Positions 26,229 to 36,100 of a stretch of 64,000 nucleotides of DNA are shown here, piece after piece. The position numbers and the translations under genes were made by a program. The notes below the pieces were generated by a model that searched no databases, was not told where the DNA came from, and saw only the letters and a list, made by a program, of their open reading frames with translations. Position 1 is the first letter of the stretch; each line of letters opens with the position of its first letter. Source of the DNA: Synechococcus sp. M16.1 (GTDB taxonomy: Bacteria > Cyanobacteriota > Cyanobacteriia > PCC-6307 > Cyanobiaceae); the NCBI RefSeq assembly GCF_014279895.1, contig NZ_CP047954.1, forward strand, positions 1,736,001 to 1,800,000, given 5' to 3'.

Positions 26229-26371
26229 TCGCGGGCACGCTTGTCGGGCGTGTCCCGGTAGGGCTGGGTGCCGATCGGCGGGGGCTGGAGATGGCGGTCG
26301 TTGAACGAACCCAGGGCATGGGTCATCGCTTCACCGAACCACTGGAACCACTGAACAACCGTTGTTTTCAT
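26222..26371 (-). CDS. Small hypothetical protein (49 aa)
   Basis: ATG at 26371 (minus), TGA at 26222-26224, overlapping the comM stop by seven bases. Product starts MKTTVVQWFQWFGEAMTHAL, then a Pro-rich RHLQPPPIGTQPYRDTPDKR. An amphipathic N-terminus followed by a Pro-rich tail is coherent. No family recognised. Confidence 0.55.
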   Translation of the reverse strand: MKTTVVQWFQWFGEAMTHALGSFNDRHLQPPPIGTQPYRDTPDKRARDY

Positions 26372-26451
26372 CACGTCCTCCGGGGTCTGTCTTCAGTGTG
26401 AAATCACTGACAGATGACGACAACAGGTGTTTTCACTGGTTCTTGGCCAGC

Positions 26452-27072
26452 TCAGTAGGACGGAGCTACGGAACTCTCACTCTGTTCAGTCTCAGCCGGC
26501 TCGCTGGCTGGGCTGGATCCGGCCACTGGCGCACTGTCCCGATAGACATAGAGATGGCCGAGGCTCTTCTTGCCGTAGGCCCGTCGCTTCAAGGTCCAGC
26601 CCGGCTCAAGCCTGAGCTGAACGAATCCGCTGGCGGCACCACCGGCCCGAGCCACGAGCATGGTCGGTTGGGAGGGATTCTTGGTGGGCGTGGCCAGCAA
26701 TTCAATATCCCGACCGGTGTTCACCACACTGAGCCGGTAGCGGGTGCCGAGGTCGTCACCACCGATCCGCAGGGAATAGCCGTTGCCATCGATGTAGCGG
26801 TTGCAGACCCCGCTGAAATCAAACGTGGACAGCAAGGGATCCACCATGGCCGGTGATCCCGCAGCCACAGCGAAACAGGGGCGTTTTGTGGTGCGCTGCT
26901 CGTAGATGTTCAACTGAGAACGCTCGCCCTGGCCAATCGGGGCCGACACCAAAACGAAATTGCTCAACTCCACGGGCACCGCCGTGAACAGCGAACCCTG
27001 GGCCAGGGCCACCGGTGCAGAGGTCGCTGCGAGAGCGAGGCCGGCAGCAGCCACAGTTCGAAAGCGTGCCAT
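26452..27072 (-). CDS. DUF3747-family exported protein
   Basis: About 206 residues. Signal peptide (TVAAAGLALAATSAPVALAQ). The mature part matches the cyanobacterial DUF3747 domain: LFTAVPVELSNFVLVSAPIG, LNIYEQRTTKRPCF, FDFSGVCNRYIDGNGYSLRI. The tail is Ser/Glu-rich. The two cysteines could form a disulphide. Function unknown. ATG at 27072 fits the signal peptide better than the TTG three codons upstream. Confidence 0.82.
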   Translation of the reverse strand: MARFRTVAAAGLALAATSAPVALAQGSLFTAVPVELSNFVLVSAPIGQGERSQLNIYEQRTTKRPCFAVAAGSPAMVDPLLSTFDFSGVCNRYIDGNGYSLRIGGDDLGTRYRLSVVNTGRDIELLATPTKNPSQPTMLVARAGGAASGFVQLRLEPGWTLKRRAYGKKSLGHLYVYRDSAPVAGSSPASEPAETEQSESSVAPSY

Positions 27073-27131
27073 CACGTCCAAGGAGGAACTGAGCGGATCG
27101 TAAAAGTGATGCCTGGATCGGTCGCCCCCAA

Positions 27132-27329
27132 TCAGGCCGGTTTGTTCAGGCGAATGGCGAACAGAAGGGTCCCCACGGTTCCAGGGGCCGCCAGGGCCAG
27201 GATCCAGCTGGTGGTTTTGACCCCGAGGTCGGGATCGCCGTAGGCCAGTTCAAACACACATCCGGTGCTGGAGATGCCCAGAACACAGGCGAGGGCCAGA
27301 AAAACGCCGGCCAGGGGTTTCATCGGCAT
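27132..27329 (-). CDS. Small two-helix membrane protein (65 aa)
   Basis: Product starts MPMKPLAGVFLALACVLGIS and has a second hydrophobic segment ILALAAPGTVGTLLFAIRLN. The initial Met may be either ATG (27329 or 27323). It follows peptide deformylase on the same strand by three bases, so it is probably in its operon. No family recognised. Confidence 0.6.
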   Translation of the reverse strand: MPMKPLAGVFLALACVLGISSTGCVFELAYGDPDLGVKTTSWILALAAPGTVGTLLFAIRLNKPA

Positions 27330-27332
27330 AAC

Positions 27333-27944
27333 TCAGGCGACGCTCCGCACATCTTGGCGCTCGAAGCCCTTCTCCTTGAGCTCCTTCTGCAGACCGTCTT
27401 CATCAGTGACGCGATCGACAAACAACACGCCATTGAGATGATCCATCTCGTGCTGAATGCAACGGGCCATCAGGCCATCGGCCTTCATCTTCCTGGGCCG
27501 ACCCATCTCATCGCGGAAGCTCAGTTCAATCGCGGTGGGGCGCACCACATCGAGATACACCCCAGGGATGCTGAGACAGCCCTCTTCATAGGTGTCGAGC
27601 CCGGCGCTGGCCGCCGTGATCTCCGGATTGATCAGCACCAGGGGTGGCGTGGCTGCATTCTCCAAATCCAGATCAATCACCAGGAGCTGCTGGTGAATCC
27701 CCACCTGAGGAGCCGCCAGGCCAATGCCCTTGGCGGTGTACATGCTGCGCAGCATGTCGCGAGCCAGCTCCCGAACCTGCTCATTCACCTTGCCGATGCG
27801 GCGCGCAGGCTGCCGCAACACCTCATCGCCCAGGGTGTGAATCTCCAGCGGCGGGGTTTCCAGGGCCGTCTTGGGCACCAGCATCGTGTCCCGCGACTTA
27901 TCGGCCTGACGGGCCAACTCTGCAAAGCTTCCTGCCAAGACCAA
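27333..27944 (-). CDS. def: Peptide deformylase
   Basis: 203 residues with all three PDF motifs: GIGLAAPQVGI, EEGCLSIPG and QHEMDHLNGVLF. The metal ligands are the Cys of motif 2 and the two His of motif 3. It removes the formyl group from nascent N-terminal methionine. The 30-residue N-terminal extension before PLEIHTLGDEVLRQPA is poorly conserved, and the start is uncertain. It diverges from the S9 peptidase with about 40 bases between starts. Confidence 0.97.
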   Translation of the reverse strand: MVLAGSFAELARQADKSRDTMLVPKTALETPPLEIHTLGDEVLRQPARRIGKVNEQVRELARDMLRSMYTAKGIGLAAPQVGIHQQLLVIDLDLENAATPPLVLINPEITAASAGLDTYEEGCLSIPGVYLDVVRPTAIELSFRDEMGRPRKMKADGLMARCIQHEMDHLNGVLFVDRVTDEDGLQKELKEKGFERQDVRSVA

Positions 27945-27987
27945 CGCCGCGTTGATTCAGCATGGTAAGCGGCCTGAATCAGCCGTT

Positions 27988-29925
27988 ATGGGAGCCGCTC
28001 CGTTATCCGCGCAACATGCCGTCGGCCGTTTGCCGGGTCTCAAGGAACCGGCCCTGGTCAGTGGCCCCGATGCAACGCTGTGGCTGATCTGGCTGGAACA
28101 GCGTCCCCAGGAGCGCGGCCGCACCACTGCATTGATCAGGCGTTTCGGTGATTCCGAAGCAGAACCACAGGAGCTGACGCCGGCCCCCAGCAATCTGCGC
28201 AGTCGGGTGCATGACTACGGCGGCGGCGTACTCGCCACCGCTGTGGAGCAGGACAGGCTGATCCTGGCCTGGATCGAGCGGGGCTGCCTCTGGCGTCAGG
28301 ACTGGCGCCTGCCGCAGACCGACCCCCAGCAACCCACCCCCCTGGCTGCACCCCAAAGGCTCAGCCGGGAAGGGGACTGGGAGCTGGCGGATGGCGTGCT
28401 CGATCTGCCCAGGCAGCGCTGGATCGGAATCCGTGAAATCGAGGGCCGTGACGAGCTGGTGAGCCTGGCGCTGAACGCAACGGATCAGACGCCGCTGCTG
28501 CTGCACCAACCGACGGACTTTGCCGGCTATGGCTGCCTGAGCCCCGATGGCCAGCGCTTCGCCTGGGTGGAGTGGCAGCAACCTGCCATGCCCTGGGACA
28601 GCAGCCGTCTCTGGTGCGCGGAGTTCAGCGACACGGGCGAACTGGTCGAGACCCGTCAGCTGGCCGGAGGCGATGGCATCTCAGTGTTTCAACCCCAATG
28701 GCTGCCCGACGGGCAGTTGCTTGTGGCGGAGGACAGCTCCGGTTGGTGGAACCTGATGCTCCAGCCCAGTGCCGACGCCGCCTGGGAGAGGCCCTGGCCG
28801 ATGGCTGCCGAAACGGCCATGCCCCAGTGGATCTATGGGATGAGCACCACAGCCTGGGATGGCGAGCAGCTGATCGCCGCCGTCTGCAGCCGCGGGGCCT
28901 GGTCGTTGCAACGGCTCAGCCTGGATGGAACGGTGCACCCGTTGCCGCAACCGTTTGACGACCTTGCGGGATTGAGCGCCTGCCACGGCCGCGCCGTGGC
29001 CGTGGCCAGCAACAGCACCAGCGTGGCCGGGCTGCTGGAAATCGATTTGCGACCGGCCACCCCGATCTGGAGCCACAGCCCCGCCATCACGTCACCTTTG
29101 TCGGTTGAGGCGATCAGCGTGGCCGAACCGCTGTGGTTCAACGGTCACCAGGGCGAGCGCACCCATGCCTGGTACTACCCCCCCAGCGGCAAGCCACCAG
29201 GGCCTGCGCCACTGCTGGTGAAAAGCCACAGCGGACCAACGGCCATGGCTCGCCGCGGCCTCAGCCTGGCGATTCAGTACTGGACCTCCCGGGGCTGGGG
29301 CGTGGTGGATGTGAATTACGGCGGCTCAACGGGGTTCGGCCGGGACTACCGGGAGCGCCTCAACGGGGGCTGGGGCCTGGTGGATGTGGCCGACTGCGCC
29401 TCCGCAGCGCAGGCCCTGATCGAAGCCGGTCGCGCCGATCCCGGCCAGATCGCCATCGAAGGTGGCAGTGCCGGCGGCTTCACCACCCTGGCGGCGCTGT
29501 GCTTCACCGAAGTGTTCAGGGCCGGCGCCTGCCGCTATGCGGTGTGTGATCTCACAGCCATGGCCGAAGACACGCACCGGTTTGAGGCGCGCTACGTGGA
29601 TGGTCTGGTGGGGGAATGGCCCGCAGCGCGTGCTTTGTACGAGCAGCGGTCGCCACTGCTGCATGCCGATCAAATCCGCTGTCCGGTGCTGTTTTTCCAG
29701 GGTTTGCAAGACAAAGTGGTGCCGCCGGAACAGACCGAACGCATGGCGGAGGCGCTGCGCAGCAATGGCATCCCGGTGGAGGTGCGGCTGTTCGAGGAAG
29801 AAGGCCACGGCTTCCGCAGCCAAGCCACCCAGATCGAGGTGCTCGAGCAAACCGAGGCCTTTTTCAGGAGGGAATTGGGGCTAACAGACGGTTACAAAGC
29901 ACACAACCCCGTTCAGCAGATGTGA
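27988..29925 (+). CDS. S9 (prolyl oligopeptidase) family serine peptidase
   Basis: About 645 residues. An N-terminal beta-propeller-like region (about 20-380) leads to an alpha/beta-hydrolase domain. The nucleophile elbow is IEGGSAGGFTTLAAL, the acid is in LQDKVVPPEQTERM and the His in FEEEGHGFRS. The family hydrolyses short peptides or acyl-peptides; no signal peptide is seen, so it is cytosolic. The ATG at 27988 gives MGAAPLSAQHAVGRLPG. The longer TTG start at 27952 would nearly touch def. Confidence 0.9.
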   Translation: MGAAPLSAQHAVGRLPGLKEPALVSGPDATLWLIWLEQRPQERGRTTALIRRFGDSEAEPQELTPAPSNLRSRVHDYGGGVLATAVEQDRLILAWIERGCLWRQDWRLPQTDPQQPTPLAAPQRLSREGDWELADGVLDLPRQRWIGIREIEGRDELVSLALNATDQTPLLLHQPTDFAGYGCLSPDGQRFAWVEWQQPAMPWDSSRLWCAEFSDTGELVETRQLAGGDGISVFQPQWLPDGQLLVAEDSSGWWNLMLQPSADAAWERPWPMAAETAMPQWIYGMSTTAWDGEQLIAAVCSRGAWSLQRLSLDGTVHPLPQPFDDLAGLSACHGRAVAVASNSTSVAGLLEIDLRPATPIWSHSPAITSPLSVEAISVAEPLWFNGHQGERTHAWYYPPSGKPPGPAPLLVKSHSGPTAMARRGLSLAIQYWTSRGWGVVDVNYGGSTGFGRDYRERLNGGWGLVDVADCASAAQALIEAGRADPGQIAIEGGSAGGFTTLAALCFTEVFRAGACRYAVCDLTAMAEDTHRFEARYVDGLVGEWPAARALYEQRSPLLHADQIRCPVLFFQGLQDKVVPPEQTERMAEALRSNGIPVEVRLFEEEGHGFRSQATQIEVLEQTEAFFRRELGLTDGYKAHNPVQQM

Positions 29926-30026
29926 TGGGTTGAGCGAGCAACCAGCAGGAACCATCAACCTGTGCTCCACGGAACCCATCAGGAAGCGGTAAGTCTGAAA
30001 AGCTGACGGCTGTTTCGACAGCACCG

Positions 30027-30200
30027 ATGCGGATCCTGCGTTATCGCGGCAACAGCTATGCCAGCCCTGAACCGTCCGCTGAAGCTCCCCGTCCCGGCGC
30101 ACGCTCCTACCGCTGGGTGAAGTACGCCATCGACACCAACAAGGTTGTTCCCCTGCGGCAACGCGAGGCCGCAGCAAGCAACGATCAGCTGGAGGCCTGA
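30027..30200 (+). CDS. DUF4278-like small protein (57 aa)
   Basis: ATG at 30027. The product MRILRYRGNSYASPEPSAEA, then SYRWVKYAIDTNKVVPLRQR, matches the small cyanobacterial DUF4278 type (LxYRGxxY N-terminus). Basic and soluble. It converges with sufS six bases later. Function unknown. Confidence 0.7.
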   Translation: MRILRYRGNSYASPEPSAEAPRPGARSYRWVKYAIDTNKVVPLRQREAAASNDQLEA

Positions 30201-30206
30201 GCCAGC

Positions 30207-31487
30207 TCAGCTGTGCTCGCGCAGGAAGGAGACCGTGGAAGCGAGCTCTTCGCTGAAGCGGTCGATCTCTTCAAAAGTGCTGGTGAAGCTCAGGCTGGCC
30301 CGCGCTGAAGCCGTCACGTCGTACATGCGGTGCAGGGGCTGACAGCAGTGGTGACCACTGCGGATGCAGATCCCAGACGCATCGATCAGAGCGGCAATGT
30401 CGTTGGCATGCACGCCATCCACCAGGAATGTGGCGAGGGCACCTCGCTCAGGCTGCTGATCCGGCGTCGGCCCCAGGACCCTCACACCATCAATGGCCTG
30501 CAACCGGGTGAACAGATGCCGGGTGAGCTGAGCTTCCCAGGCCTGAATCGCCTCCAGACCCACCGCCTGCAGGTAGCGAATCGCGGCACCCATGCCCACC
30601 GCCTCGCCAATGGCAGGGGTGCCCGCTTCGAACTTGTGGGGCAACACCGCCCAGGTGCTGTGGTCCAGGAAAACGTCCTGAATCATCTCCCCGCCGCCCA
30701 AAAAGGGAGGCATCGCCTCCAGCAGCGACTCCCGCGCCCAGAGGAAACCCATGCCGGTGGGGCCACAGAGCTTGTGGGAGGAGCCGACGAGGAAGTCGGC
30801 GTCTATGGCCGCCACATCAATCGGCTTGTGGGCCAGGCTCTGGCAGGCATCCACGAGCACACAGGCGCCAACGGCATGGGCTGCGGGGATCACCTGATCC
30901 AGGGGATTGCAGCAACCGAGGGAATTGCTGATGTGCACCAGGCTCACCAGTCGGGTGCGCTCATTGAGCTGGGCCCGGAAATCCTCAAGATCCAGCTCAC
31001 CGAATTCGGTGATGCCCACATGGCGCAGCACGCAGCCGGTGCGCTGCGCCAACAGCTGCCAGGGCACCAGGTTGCTGTGGTGCTCCATCACCGTGAGGAG
31101 AATTTCGTCCCCCTCCTTGAGGCTGGCGTCCCCCCAGGTGCGCGCCACCAGATTGATGGCTTCGCTGGCATTGCGGGTGAAGACAATCTCGCGGGAACTG
31201 GCCGCACCCACGAAGGCCGCCGTCGTACTGCGGGCCGCCTCAAAGGCATCGGTGGCACGGGCACTGAGCTGGTGCGCACCGCGATGCACGTTGGCGTTGT
31301 CGCAGCTGTAGTACTGCTGCAGCGCTTCGAGCACCTGACGGGGCTTCTGGCTGGTGGCAGCGTGATCGAGATAGATCAGCGGGCGGCCATCCGGAGCCAG
31401 CTGCTCGAGAATCGGGAAATCGGCACGATATCGAGACGATAAATCCACGAAATCAGCACTGGATCGTGCTTCGGCGGCGATCGTCAT
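30207..31487 (-). CDS. sufS: Cysteine desulfurase SufS
   Basis: About 426 residues. PLP-lysine in VGSSHKLCGPTGMGFLWARE; substrate-binding ATSQKPRQVLEALQQYY; catalytic Cys in GICIRSGHHCCQPLHRMY. It mobilises sulphur from cysteine for Fe-S assembly by SufBCD. The start codon ATG at 31487 overlaps the sufD stop (ATGA). It is the last gene of the FTR-sufB-C-D-S strand. Confidence 0.96.
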   Translation of the reverse strand: MTIAAEARSSADFVDLSSRYRADFPILEQLAPDGRPLIYLDHAATSQKPRQVLEALQQYYSCDNANVHRGAHQLSARATDAFEAARSTTAAFVGAASSREIVFTRNASEAINLVARTWGDASLKEGDEILLTVMEHHSNLVPWQLLAQRTGCVLRHVGITEFGELDLEDFRAQLNERTRLVSLVHISNSLGCCNPLDQVIPAAHAVGACVLVDACQSLAHKPIDVAAIDADFLVGSSHKLCGPTGMGFLWARESLLEAMPPFLGGGEMIQDVFLDHSTWAVLPHKFEAGTPAIGEAVGMGAAIRYLQAVGLEAIQAWEAQLTRHLFTRLQAIDGVRVLGPTPDQQPERGALATFLVDGVHANDIAALIDASGICIRSGHHCCQPLHRMYDVTASARASLSFTSTFEEIDRFSEELASTVSFLREHS

Positions 31488-32662
31488 GGGGCGAGGCTCT
31501 CCGTCACGCGCTCCAGGGGGCGCCACGCCTGCGCGGCAGCAGGTAGCTGGGCGATCACCTCCTGGCAGGCCCCGCGCAGCAGCAGCGCCGTTGCATCCGC
31601 CGCAGCGATGCCCCGGCTCTGGAGATAGAACAGCTCATCGCCCTGAAGCTGTGACACGGTGGCGCCGTGGGCGCAGCGCACATCGTCCGCCACGATCTCC
31701 AGCTCGGGCTTGGTGTCCACCCGGGCCCGATCAGACAGCAGCAGGTTGCGGCTCAATTGGGCGGCGTTGGTGCGCTGAGCATCGCGGGGAACACTGATGG
31801 CGCCGTTAAAAATTGCGTGGGACTGGCCGCCGGCCAGGCATTTCTGCAACTGATCCAGCTCCCCCTCCGGCCCGTCGAAGCGCACCGCGGTGTGGGTGGC
31901 CAGCTGCTGCTCGGCGCCGGTGACGGCCAAACCCTTGAGCACGGTCTCTGCCTGGCCATCCACCTGCACCACCCGGGGCTCCACCCGTCCCAGATTCCAG
32001 CCCTGAACCACCGAAGTGAGGGCATAGGAGCTGCGGGGCTCCTGCTCCACAGCCAAATGGGCCATCAGCGATGACGCACCATCCGCCGTCGCCAGCACGC
32101 CATGGCGCAGTTGGGCCTCCTGCCCCAGATGCACTTCCAGCACATGGCTGTGGGCCGACGCCCCCTCAGCCAGCAACACCTGCATCAACTCAAGCTCAGC
32201 TTTTTCCTCCAACAGCAGCAGCACCCGCGTGGCGTTCAACCCGGCACCGGCCGCCAGCACCAGCTCCAACGGGCCAACCCGTCCCCGCACCCTGAGGGCC
32301 AGGATCTGTTGGGCTTTGGCGTGGTTGAACTCCACGGGCCAGACCTGGGCACAACCGCAGCGATCCAGGGTGTGGCCGAGGGCCTGCTGCAGCTCTTCAG
32401 CATTCAGCGCCGTGATTCCTTCCGGAAGCACCTGGCCGGCCAGGGGATCATCAAAACCATTGAGCACCAGACGGGTCACCCCATCCAGGCTGGCCGGCAG
32501 GGGCTCGGACAGTGGGGAGGAACTGGCCGGCAATTCCGAGACCGCCGCAAGCCGTTTGAGATCGGTGAGGCGCCAGGGCTCCTGGCGACGGTTGGGCAGA
32601 CCAAGCTGTTCAAGCGCGGCTCGTCCGCGCTCCTGCACTGGCGCCAGCACACTGCTCGCCAT
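31484..32662 (-). CDS. sufD: Fe-S cluster assembly protein SufD
   Basis: About 392 residues. SufB/SufD core repeats: VLEVHLGQEAQLRHGVLATA, IFNGAISVPRDAQRTNAAQL, LSDRARVDTKPELEIVADDV, RCAHGATVSQLQGDELFYLQ. SufD pairs with SufB on the SufC dimer. I use ATG at 32662, three bases after the sufC stop; a TTG is two codons upstream. Confidence 0.95.
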   Translation of the reverse strand: MASSVLAPVQERGRAALEQLGLPNRRQEPWRLTDLKRLAAVSELPASSSPLSEPLPASLDGVTRLVLNGFDDPLAGQVLPEGITALNAEELQQALGHTLDRCGCAQVWPVEFNHAKAQQILALRVRGRVGPLELVLAAGAGLNATRVLLLLEEKAELELMQVLLAEGASAHSHVLEVHLGQEAQLRHGVLATADGASSLMAHLAVEQEPRSSYALTSVVQGWNLGRVEPRVVQVDGQAETVLKGLAVTGAEQQLATHTAVRFDGPEGELDQLQKCLAGGQSHAIFNGAISVPRDAQRTNAAQLSRNLLLSDRARVDTKPELEIVADDVRCAHGATVSQLQGDELFYLQSRGIAAADATALLLRGACQEVIAQLPAAAQAWRPLERVTESLAP

Positions 32663-32664
32663 GG

Positions 32665-33453
32665 TCAAGCGGCTCCTTGAGCGGCCAGCTCCTGATCCAC
32701 CCAGTCGTATCCGGTCTGCTCGAGCTCCAGGGCCAGCTCCCGTCCGCCGGTGCGCAGGATCCGGCCTGCCGCCATCACATGCACATAGTCCGGGGTGATC
32801 TCGTCGAGAAGACGTTGGTAGTGGGTGATCAGCAGCGTGGCGTTGTCTTCCGTCGCCAGCTGGTTCACACCACCGGCCACGATGCGCAGGGCATCAATGT
32901 CCAAGCCGGAATCGGTTTCATCCAGAATCGCCACCACAGGCTCTAGCAGCGCCATCTGCAGGATCTCGTTGCGCTTTTTCTCGCCCCCGGAAAAGCCTTC
33001 ATTCACGCTGCGCTCAAGGAAGGCAGGGTCCATCTGCACCACCTTGAGCTTGTCGTGCACGTGATCCTCGAAGGCAAAGGTGTCGAGCTCCTCTTCGCCC
33101 TGTTTTTCGCGCCGGGCATTGGTGGACACCCGCAGGAATTCCAGGTTGCTGACGCCAGGGATTTCAACGGGGTACTGAAATCCGAGGAACACCCCCAGAC
33201 GGGCCCGCTCTTCAGGCTCCAGCTCAAACAGATCCTGGCCGCGATAACGAACGCTGCCGCCCGTGACCCGGTAGGCCGGATGCCCGGCCAACACCTTGGA
33301 GAGCGTGCTCTTGCCACTGCCGTTGCGACCCATCACGGCATGGACTTCACCAGCCCTCACCTGCAGATTCACGCCCTTGAGGATGGGCTTGTCCTCGACG
33401 GAGGCATGCAGGTCTTGAATGTCGAGCAGCAGCTCAGCGTCAGGGCGAATCAC
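32665..33453 (-). CDS. sufC: Fe-S cluster assembly ATPase SufC
   Basis: 262 residues. Walker [19 protein letters not shown], signature [17 protein letters not shown] and Walker [18 protein letters not shown] identify SufC (note [10 protein letters not shown]). It is the ABC-type ATPase of the SufBCD scaffold. GTG start at 33453. Gap of about 42 bases to sufB. Confidence 0.97.
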   Translation of the reverse strand: MIRPDAELLLDIQDLHASVEDKPILKGVNLQVRAGEVHAVMGRNGSGKSTLSKVLAGHPAYRVTGGSVRYRGQDLFELEPEERARLGVFLGFQYPVEIPGVSNLEFLRVSTNARREKQGEEELDTFAFEDHVHDKLKVVQMDPAFLERSVNEGFSGGEKKRNEILQMALLEPVVAILDETDSGLDIDALRIVAGGVNQLATEDNATLLITHYQRLLDEITPDYVHVMAAGRILRTGGRELALELEQTGYDWVDQELAAQGAA

Positions 33454-33495
33454 GGAAAGCGTCGTTAAAAAACAAAGACAAGGTGGGGGAGGGGA

Positions 33496-34935
33496 TCAGC
33501 CCACGGACCCCTCAAGTTTGAGGGCCAGCAATTTGTCGGCCTCAGCGGCAAACTCCATCGGCAGCTGATTGAAGACGTCGCGGCAGAAGCCGCTGACCAT
33601 CATCGAGACGGCCTCTTCAAACCCGATGCCACGGCTCTGCAGGTAGAAGAGCTGATCTTCGGAGATGCGACAGGTGCTGGCCTCGTGCTCGATGGCCGCC
33701 TGCGGCTGCTGCGAACGGATGTAGGGATAGGTGTTCGCGGCGGCTTGATCGCCGATCAGCATCGAATCGCACTGGCTGTAGTTGCGGGCGCCCTTGGCAT
33801 TGGGCCCCATCTGCACAAGACCGCGGTAGCTGTTGCTGGAGCGGCCTGCACTGATGCCCTTGCTCACAATCGTGGAGCGAGTGCGCGGTCCGACATGGAC
33901 CATTTTGGTGCCGGTGTCGGCCTGCTGGCAGTTGTTGGTGAGGGCCACGGAATAGAACTCACCCACCGAATCAGCACCCTGGAGCACGCAACTGGGGTAC
34001 TTCCAGGTGATGGCAGAACCGGTCTCCACCTGGGTCCAGCTGATGCGGCTGCGATCACCGCGGCACTGGCCTCGTTTGGTCACGAAGTTGAAGATCCCGC
34101 CGACGCCGTTTTCATCACCGGCGTACCAGTTCTGAACCGTGGAATATTTGATTGAAGCGTCGTCGAGAGCCACCAGCTCCACCACCGCCGCATGCAGCTG
34201 GTTGGTGTCGAACATCGGTGCCGTGCAGCCTTCGAGATAACTCACCGAGGCACCCTCTTCGGCCACGATCAAGGTGCGCTCGAACTGTCCGGTGTCGCCG
34301 GAATTGATCCGGAAGTAGGTGGAGAGCTCCATCGGGCACTCAACGCCCTTCGGGATGAAGACAAAGGATCCGTCGCTGAACACAGCTGAGTTCAGGGCGG
34401 CGAAATAGTTGTCGTTGCTGGAGACAACCGTGCCGAGGTAGCGCTCGATCAGCTCGGGATGCTCCTTGACCGCCTCACTGAAGGAGCAGAACACCACACC
34501 GTGTTCAGCCAGCTTCTCCTTGTAGGTGGTGGCAATCGAAACGCTGTCGAAAACAGCGTCCACCGCCACGTTGCTGAGGCGCTTCTGCTCGCTCAGCGGG
34601 ATGCCGAGCTTGTCGAAGGTTTCCAGCAGCTTCGGATCCACTTCATCGAGGCTGGCCTTCTTCTCCTGCTGCTTGGGAGCCGCGTAGTAAACGATGTCTT
34701 GGTAGTCGATCTCGGGATAACCCAAGGCAGCCCAGTCCGGTTCCTCGAGGGTGAGCCAGTAGCGAAACGCCTTGAGCCGGAACTGCAGCAGGAAATCCGG
34801 CTCCTCTTTTTTGGCCGAGATCAGGCGAACGACCTCTTCACTGAGACCCTTGGCGATCTTGTCGGTCTCGATCTCGGTGACGAAGCCGTACTTGTACGGC
34901 TGGCTGACGAGATCCCGTGTGGAGGTACTGGTCAT
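33496..34935 (-). CDS. sufB: Fe-S cluster scaffold SufB
   Basis: 479 residues, full length. Typical [60 protein letters not shown] and [20 protein letters not shown]. It receives sulphur from SufS and builds the cluster. It starts six bases after the FTR catalytic-chain gene. Confidence 0.97.
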   Translation of the reverse strand: MTSTSTRDLVSQPYKYGFVTEIETDKIAKGLSEEVVRLISAKKEEPDFLLQFRLKAFRYWLTLEEPDWAALGYPEIDYQDIVYYAAPKQQEKKASLDEVDPKLLETFDKLGIPLSEQKRLSNVAVDAVFDSVSIATTYKEKLAEHGVVFCSFSEAVKEHPELIERYLGTVVSSNDNYFAALNSAVFSDGSFVFIPKGVECPMELSTYFRINSGDTGQFERTLIVAEEGASVSYLEGCTAPMFDTNQLHAAVVELVALDDASIKYSTVQNWYAGDENGVGGIFNFVTKRGQCRGDRSRISWTQVETGSAITWKYPSCVLQGADSVGEFYSVALTNNCQQADTGTKMVHVGPRTRSTIVSKGISAGRSSNSYRGLVQMGPNAKGARNYSQCDSMLIGDQAAANTYPYIRSQQPQAAIEHEASTCRISEDQLFYLQSRGIGFEEAVSMMVSGFCRDVFNQLPMEFAAEADKLLALKLEGSVG

Positions 34936-34940
34936 TCAGC

Positions 34941-35297
34941 TCAGCCGGCGGTGGCGTTGATCGTTTCGGTGGTGATGGTCTGCGTCTTCTCAGGGCAAGC
35001 GAAGGGGTTGTCCTCGGTGAGAAAGAGCATGCAGTGGCATTCCTTGCGCTCGCGCATCGGAACGCAGGGGCAGTTCCAGAAGGCCTGCGAGACCTCGGCC
35101 TCCTTGTCTTCGTAATGGCGGCAAGGGCACAGCGCGCCCCCCAGGTCGTCCTTGTGGCGCGCCAGACCCTTCAGAACAACAGCGGTGACACTGGGGTCGG
35201 CACAAAAATACGTGCCGGTGCGCTGGGCGTAGGTTTCAGCGAACTTGCGGATGACCTCCAGGCTTTCTGCTGTCGGCTCTTGAGGGGCGTCGGACAT
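34941..35297 (-). CDS. ftrC: Ferredoxin:thioredoxin reductase catalytic (beta) chain
   Basis: 118 residues. The CPCRHYEDKEAEV block, then FWNCPCVPMRERKECHCMLF, provide the cysteines for the 4Fe-4S cluster and the adjacent redox disulphide. FTR passes electrons from photosystem-I-reduced ferredoxin to thioredoxin for light control of enzymes. Being first in the suf operon, this Fe-S enzyme is probably made under the same SufR control. The small variable chain (FtrV) is not in this window. Confidence 0.96.
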   Translation of the reverse strand: MSDAPQEPTAESLEVIRKFAETYAQRTGTYFCADPSVTAVVLKGLARHKDDLGGALCPCRHYEDKEAEVSQAFWNCPCVPMRERKECHCMLFLTEDNPFACPEKTQTITTETINATAG

Positions 35298-35322
35298 GGA
35301 AGTGGAGGGAGCGGCGAATTAC

Positions 35323-35338
35323 GAAACCCCGCGGTTTC
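35323..35338. promoter_or_regulatory. Inverted repeat between ftrC/suf and sufR
   Basis: gaaacc-ccgc-ggtttc, a perfect 6-bp inverted repeat with 4-base spacer, lies 26 bases upstream of ftrC and 118 bases before sufR. It is in the only shared upstream region of the divergent pair, so it is a candidate operator. It does not resemble the published CAAC-N6-GTTG SufR site. Confidence 0.4.
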
Positions 35339-35455
35339 CTTACTGGAAGCCTAGGCCAACAGGCCTCCGGTCAGCGGGCTCCCCATTGTGACCCTCAACA
35401 CGGCCAACATGGCGTGGCAATTCGATGGCATCGTGTGGGGAGGTTTCGCCTCCTC

Positions 35456-36100
35456 ATGAGCGCCTCGGCCCCCGCCAGCACCCGCGACGCCGTGCTCTCC
35501 CTGCTGCTGGAGCGCGGGGAGGAGGACGCTGGCACCCTTGCCGATGCCGTGGGCATTTCGGTTCAGGCCATGCGGCGGCACCTGCGCTCCCTCGCCGACA
35601 GCGGCTTGGTCTGCGCCAGCAGCAATGCCAGCGGCCCGGGGCGCCCCAGCAACCGCTGGTGCCTCACCGACGAAGGACGGGCCCAGTTCCCCGATGGCAG
35701 CGGCCGCTTCGCCCTCGGCCTGCTGGATTCGATGCGCAGCCATCTCCCCGAAGCGACCGTGCGCCAGCTGCTCAATCAGCAGGCGGAGTCGAAGGCCAGC
35801 CAGTACCGGCAAAGCCTTGGCGAAGCCTCCCTGGAGGCTCGCCTCGAACACCTGGCTCGGCTGCGGCGCGACGAGGGCTATGTGACCGTCTGCAGCCGGG
35901 ACGACGACGGCGTGAGCTGGCGGCTCGAGGAGGCCCACTGCTCCGTGCAGCGCATTGCTGAAGAATTTCCCGCGGTCTGCGACCAGGAATTGCTGCTGAT
36001 TCGGCGCACCGTGCCGGACTGCCGGGTGGAACGGGTGCATTGGCGGCTCGAGGGCGGTCACGCCTGCGGCTTCCGCATCACTCCGTTGGCGCAGGGCTGA
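35456..36100 (+). CDS. sufR: Suf operon transcriptional repressor SufR
   Basis: About 214 residues from MSASAPASTRDAVLSLLLER. An N-terminal DeoR-like winged HTH (residues 8-60, VGISVQAMRRHLRSLADSGL) is followed by a C-terminal region with conserved cysteines (EEAHCSVQRI, AVCDQELLL, VPDCRVERV) that bind an Fe-S cluster. Cyanobacterial SufR represses the suf operon when holo. Divergent from ftrC/sufBCDS with 158 bases between starts. Confidence 0.93.
   Translation: MSASAPASTRDAVLSLLLERGEEDAGTLADAVGISVQAMRRHLRSLADSGLVCASSNASGPGRPSNRWCLTDEGRAQFPDGSGRFALGLLDSMRSHLPEATVRQLLNQQAESKASQYRQSLGEASLEARLEHLARLRRDEGYVTVCSRDDDGVSWRLEEAHCSVQRIAEEFPAVCDQELLLIRRTVPDCRVERVHWRLEGGHACGFRITPLAQG

Noticed and set aside
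29928-29943. ggttg-agcgag-caacc inverted repeat after the S9 peptidase
   Set aside because: Orientation is GTTG-N6-CAAC, opposite to the SufR site; short and likely incidental or a weak terminator.
35298-35455. Canonical SufR operator CAAC-N6-GTTG
   Set aside because: Searched by eye in the divergent region; CAAC occurs but no matching GTTG at the right spacing.
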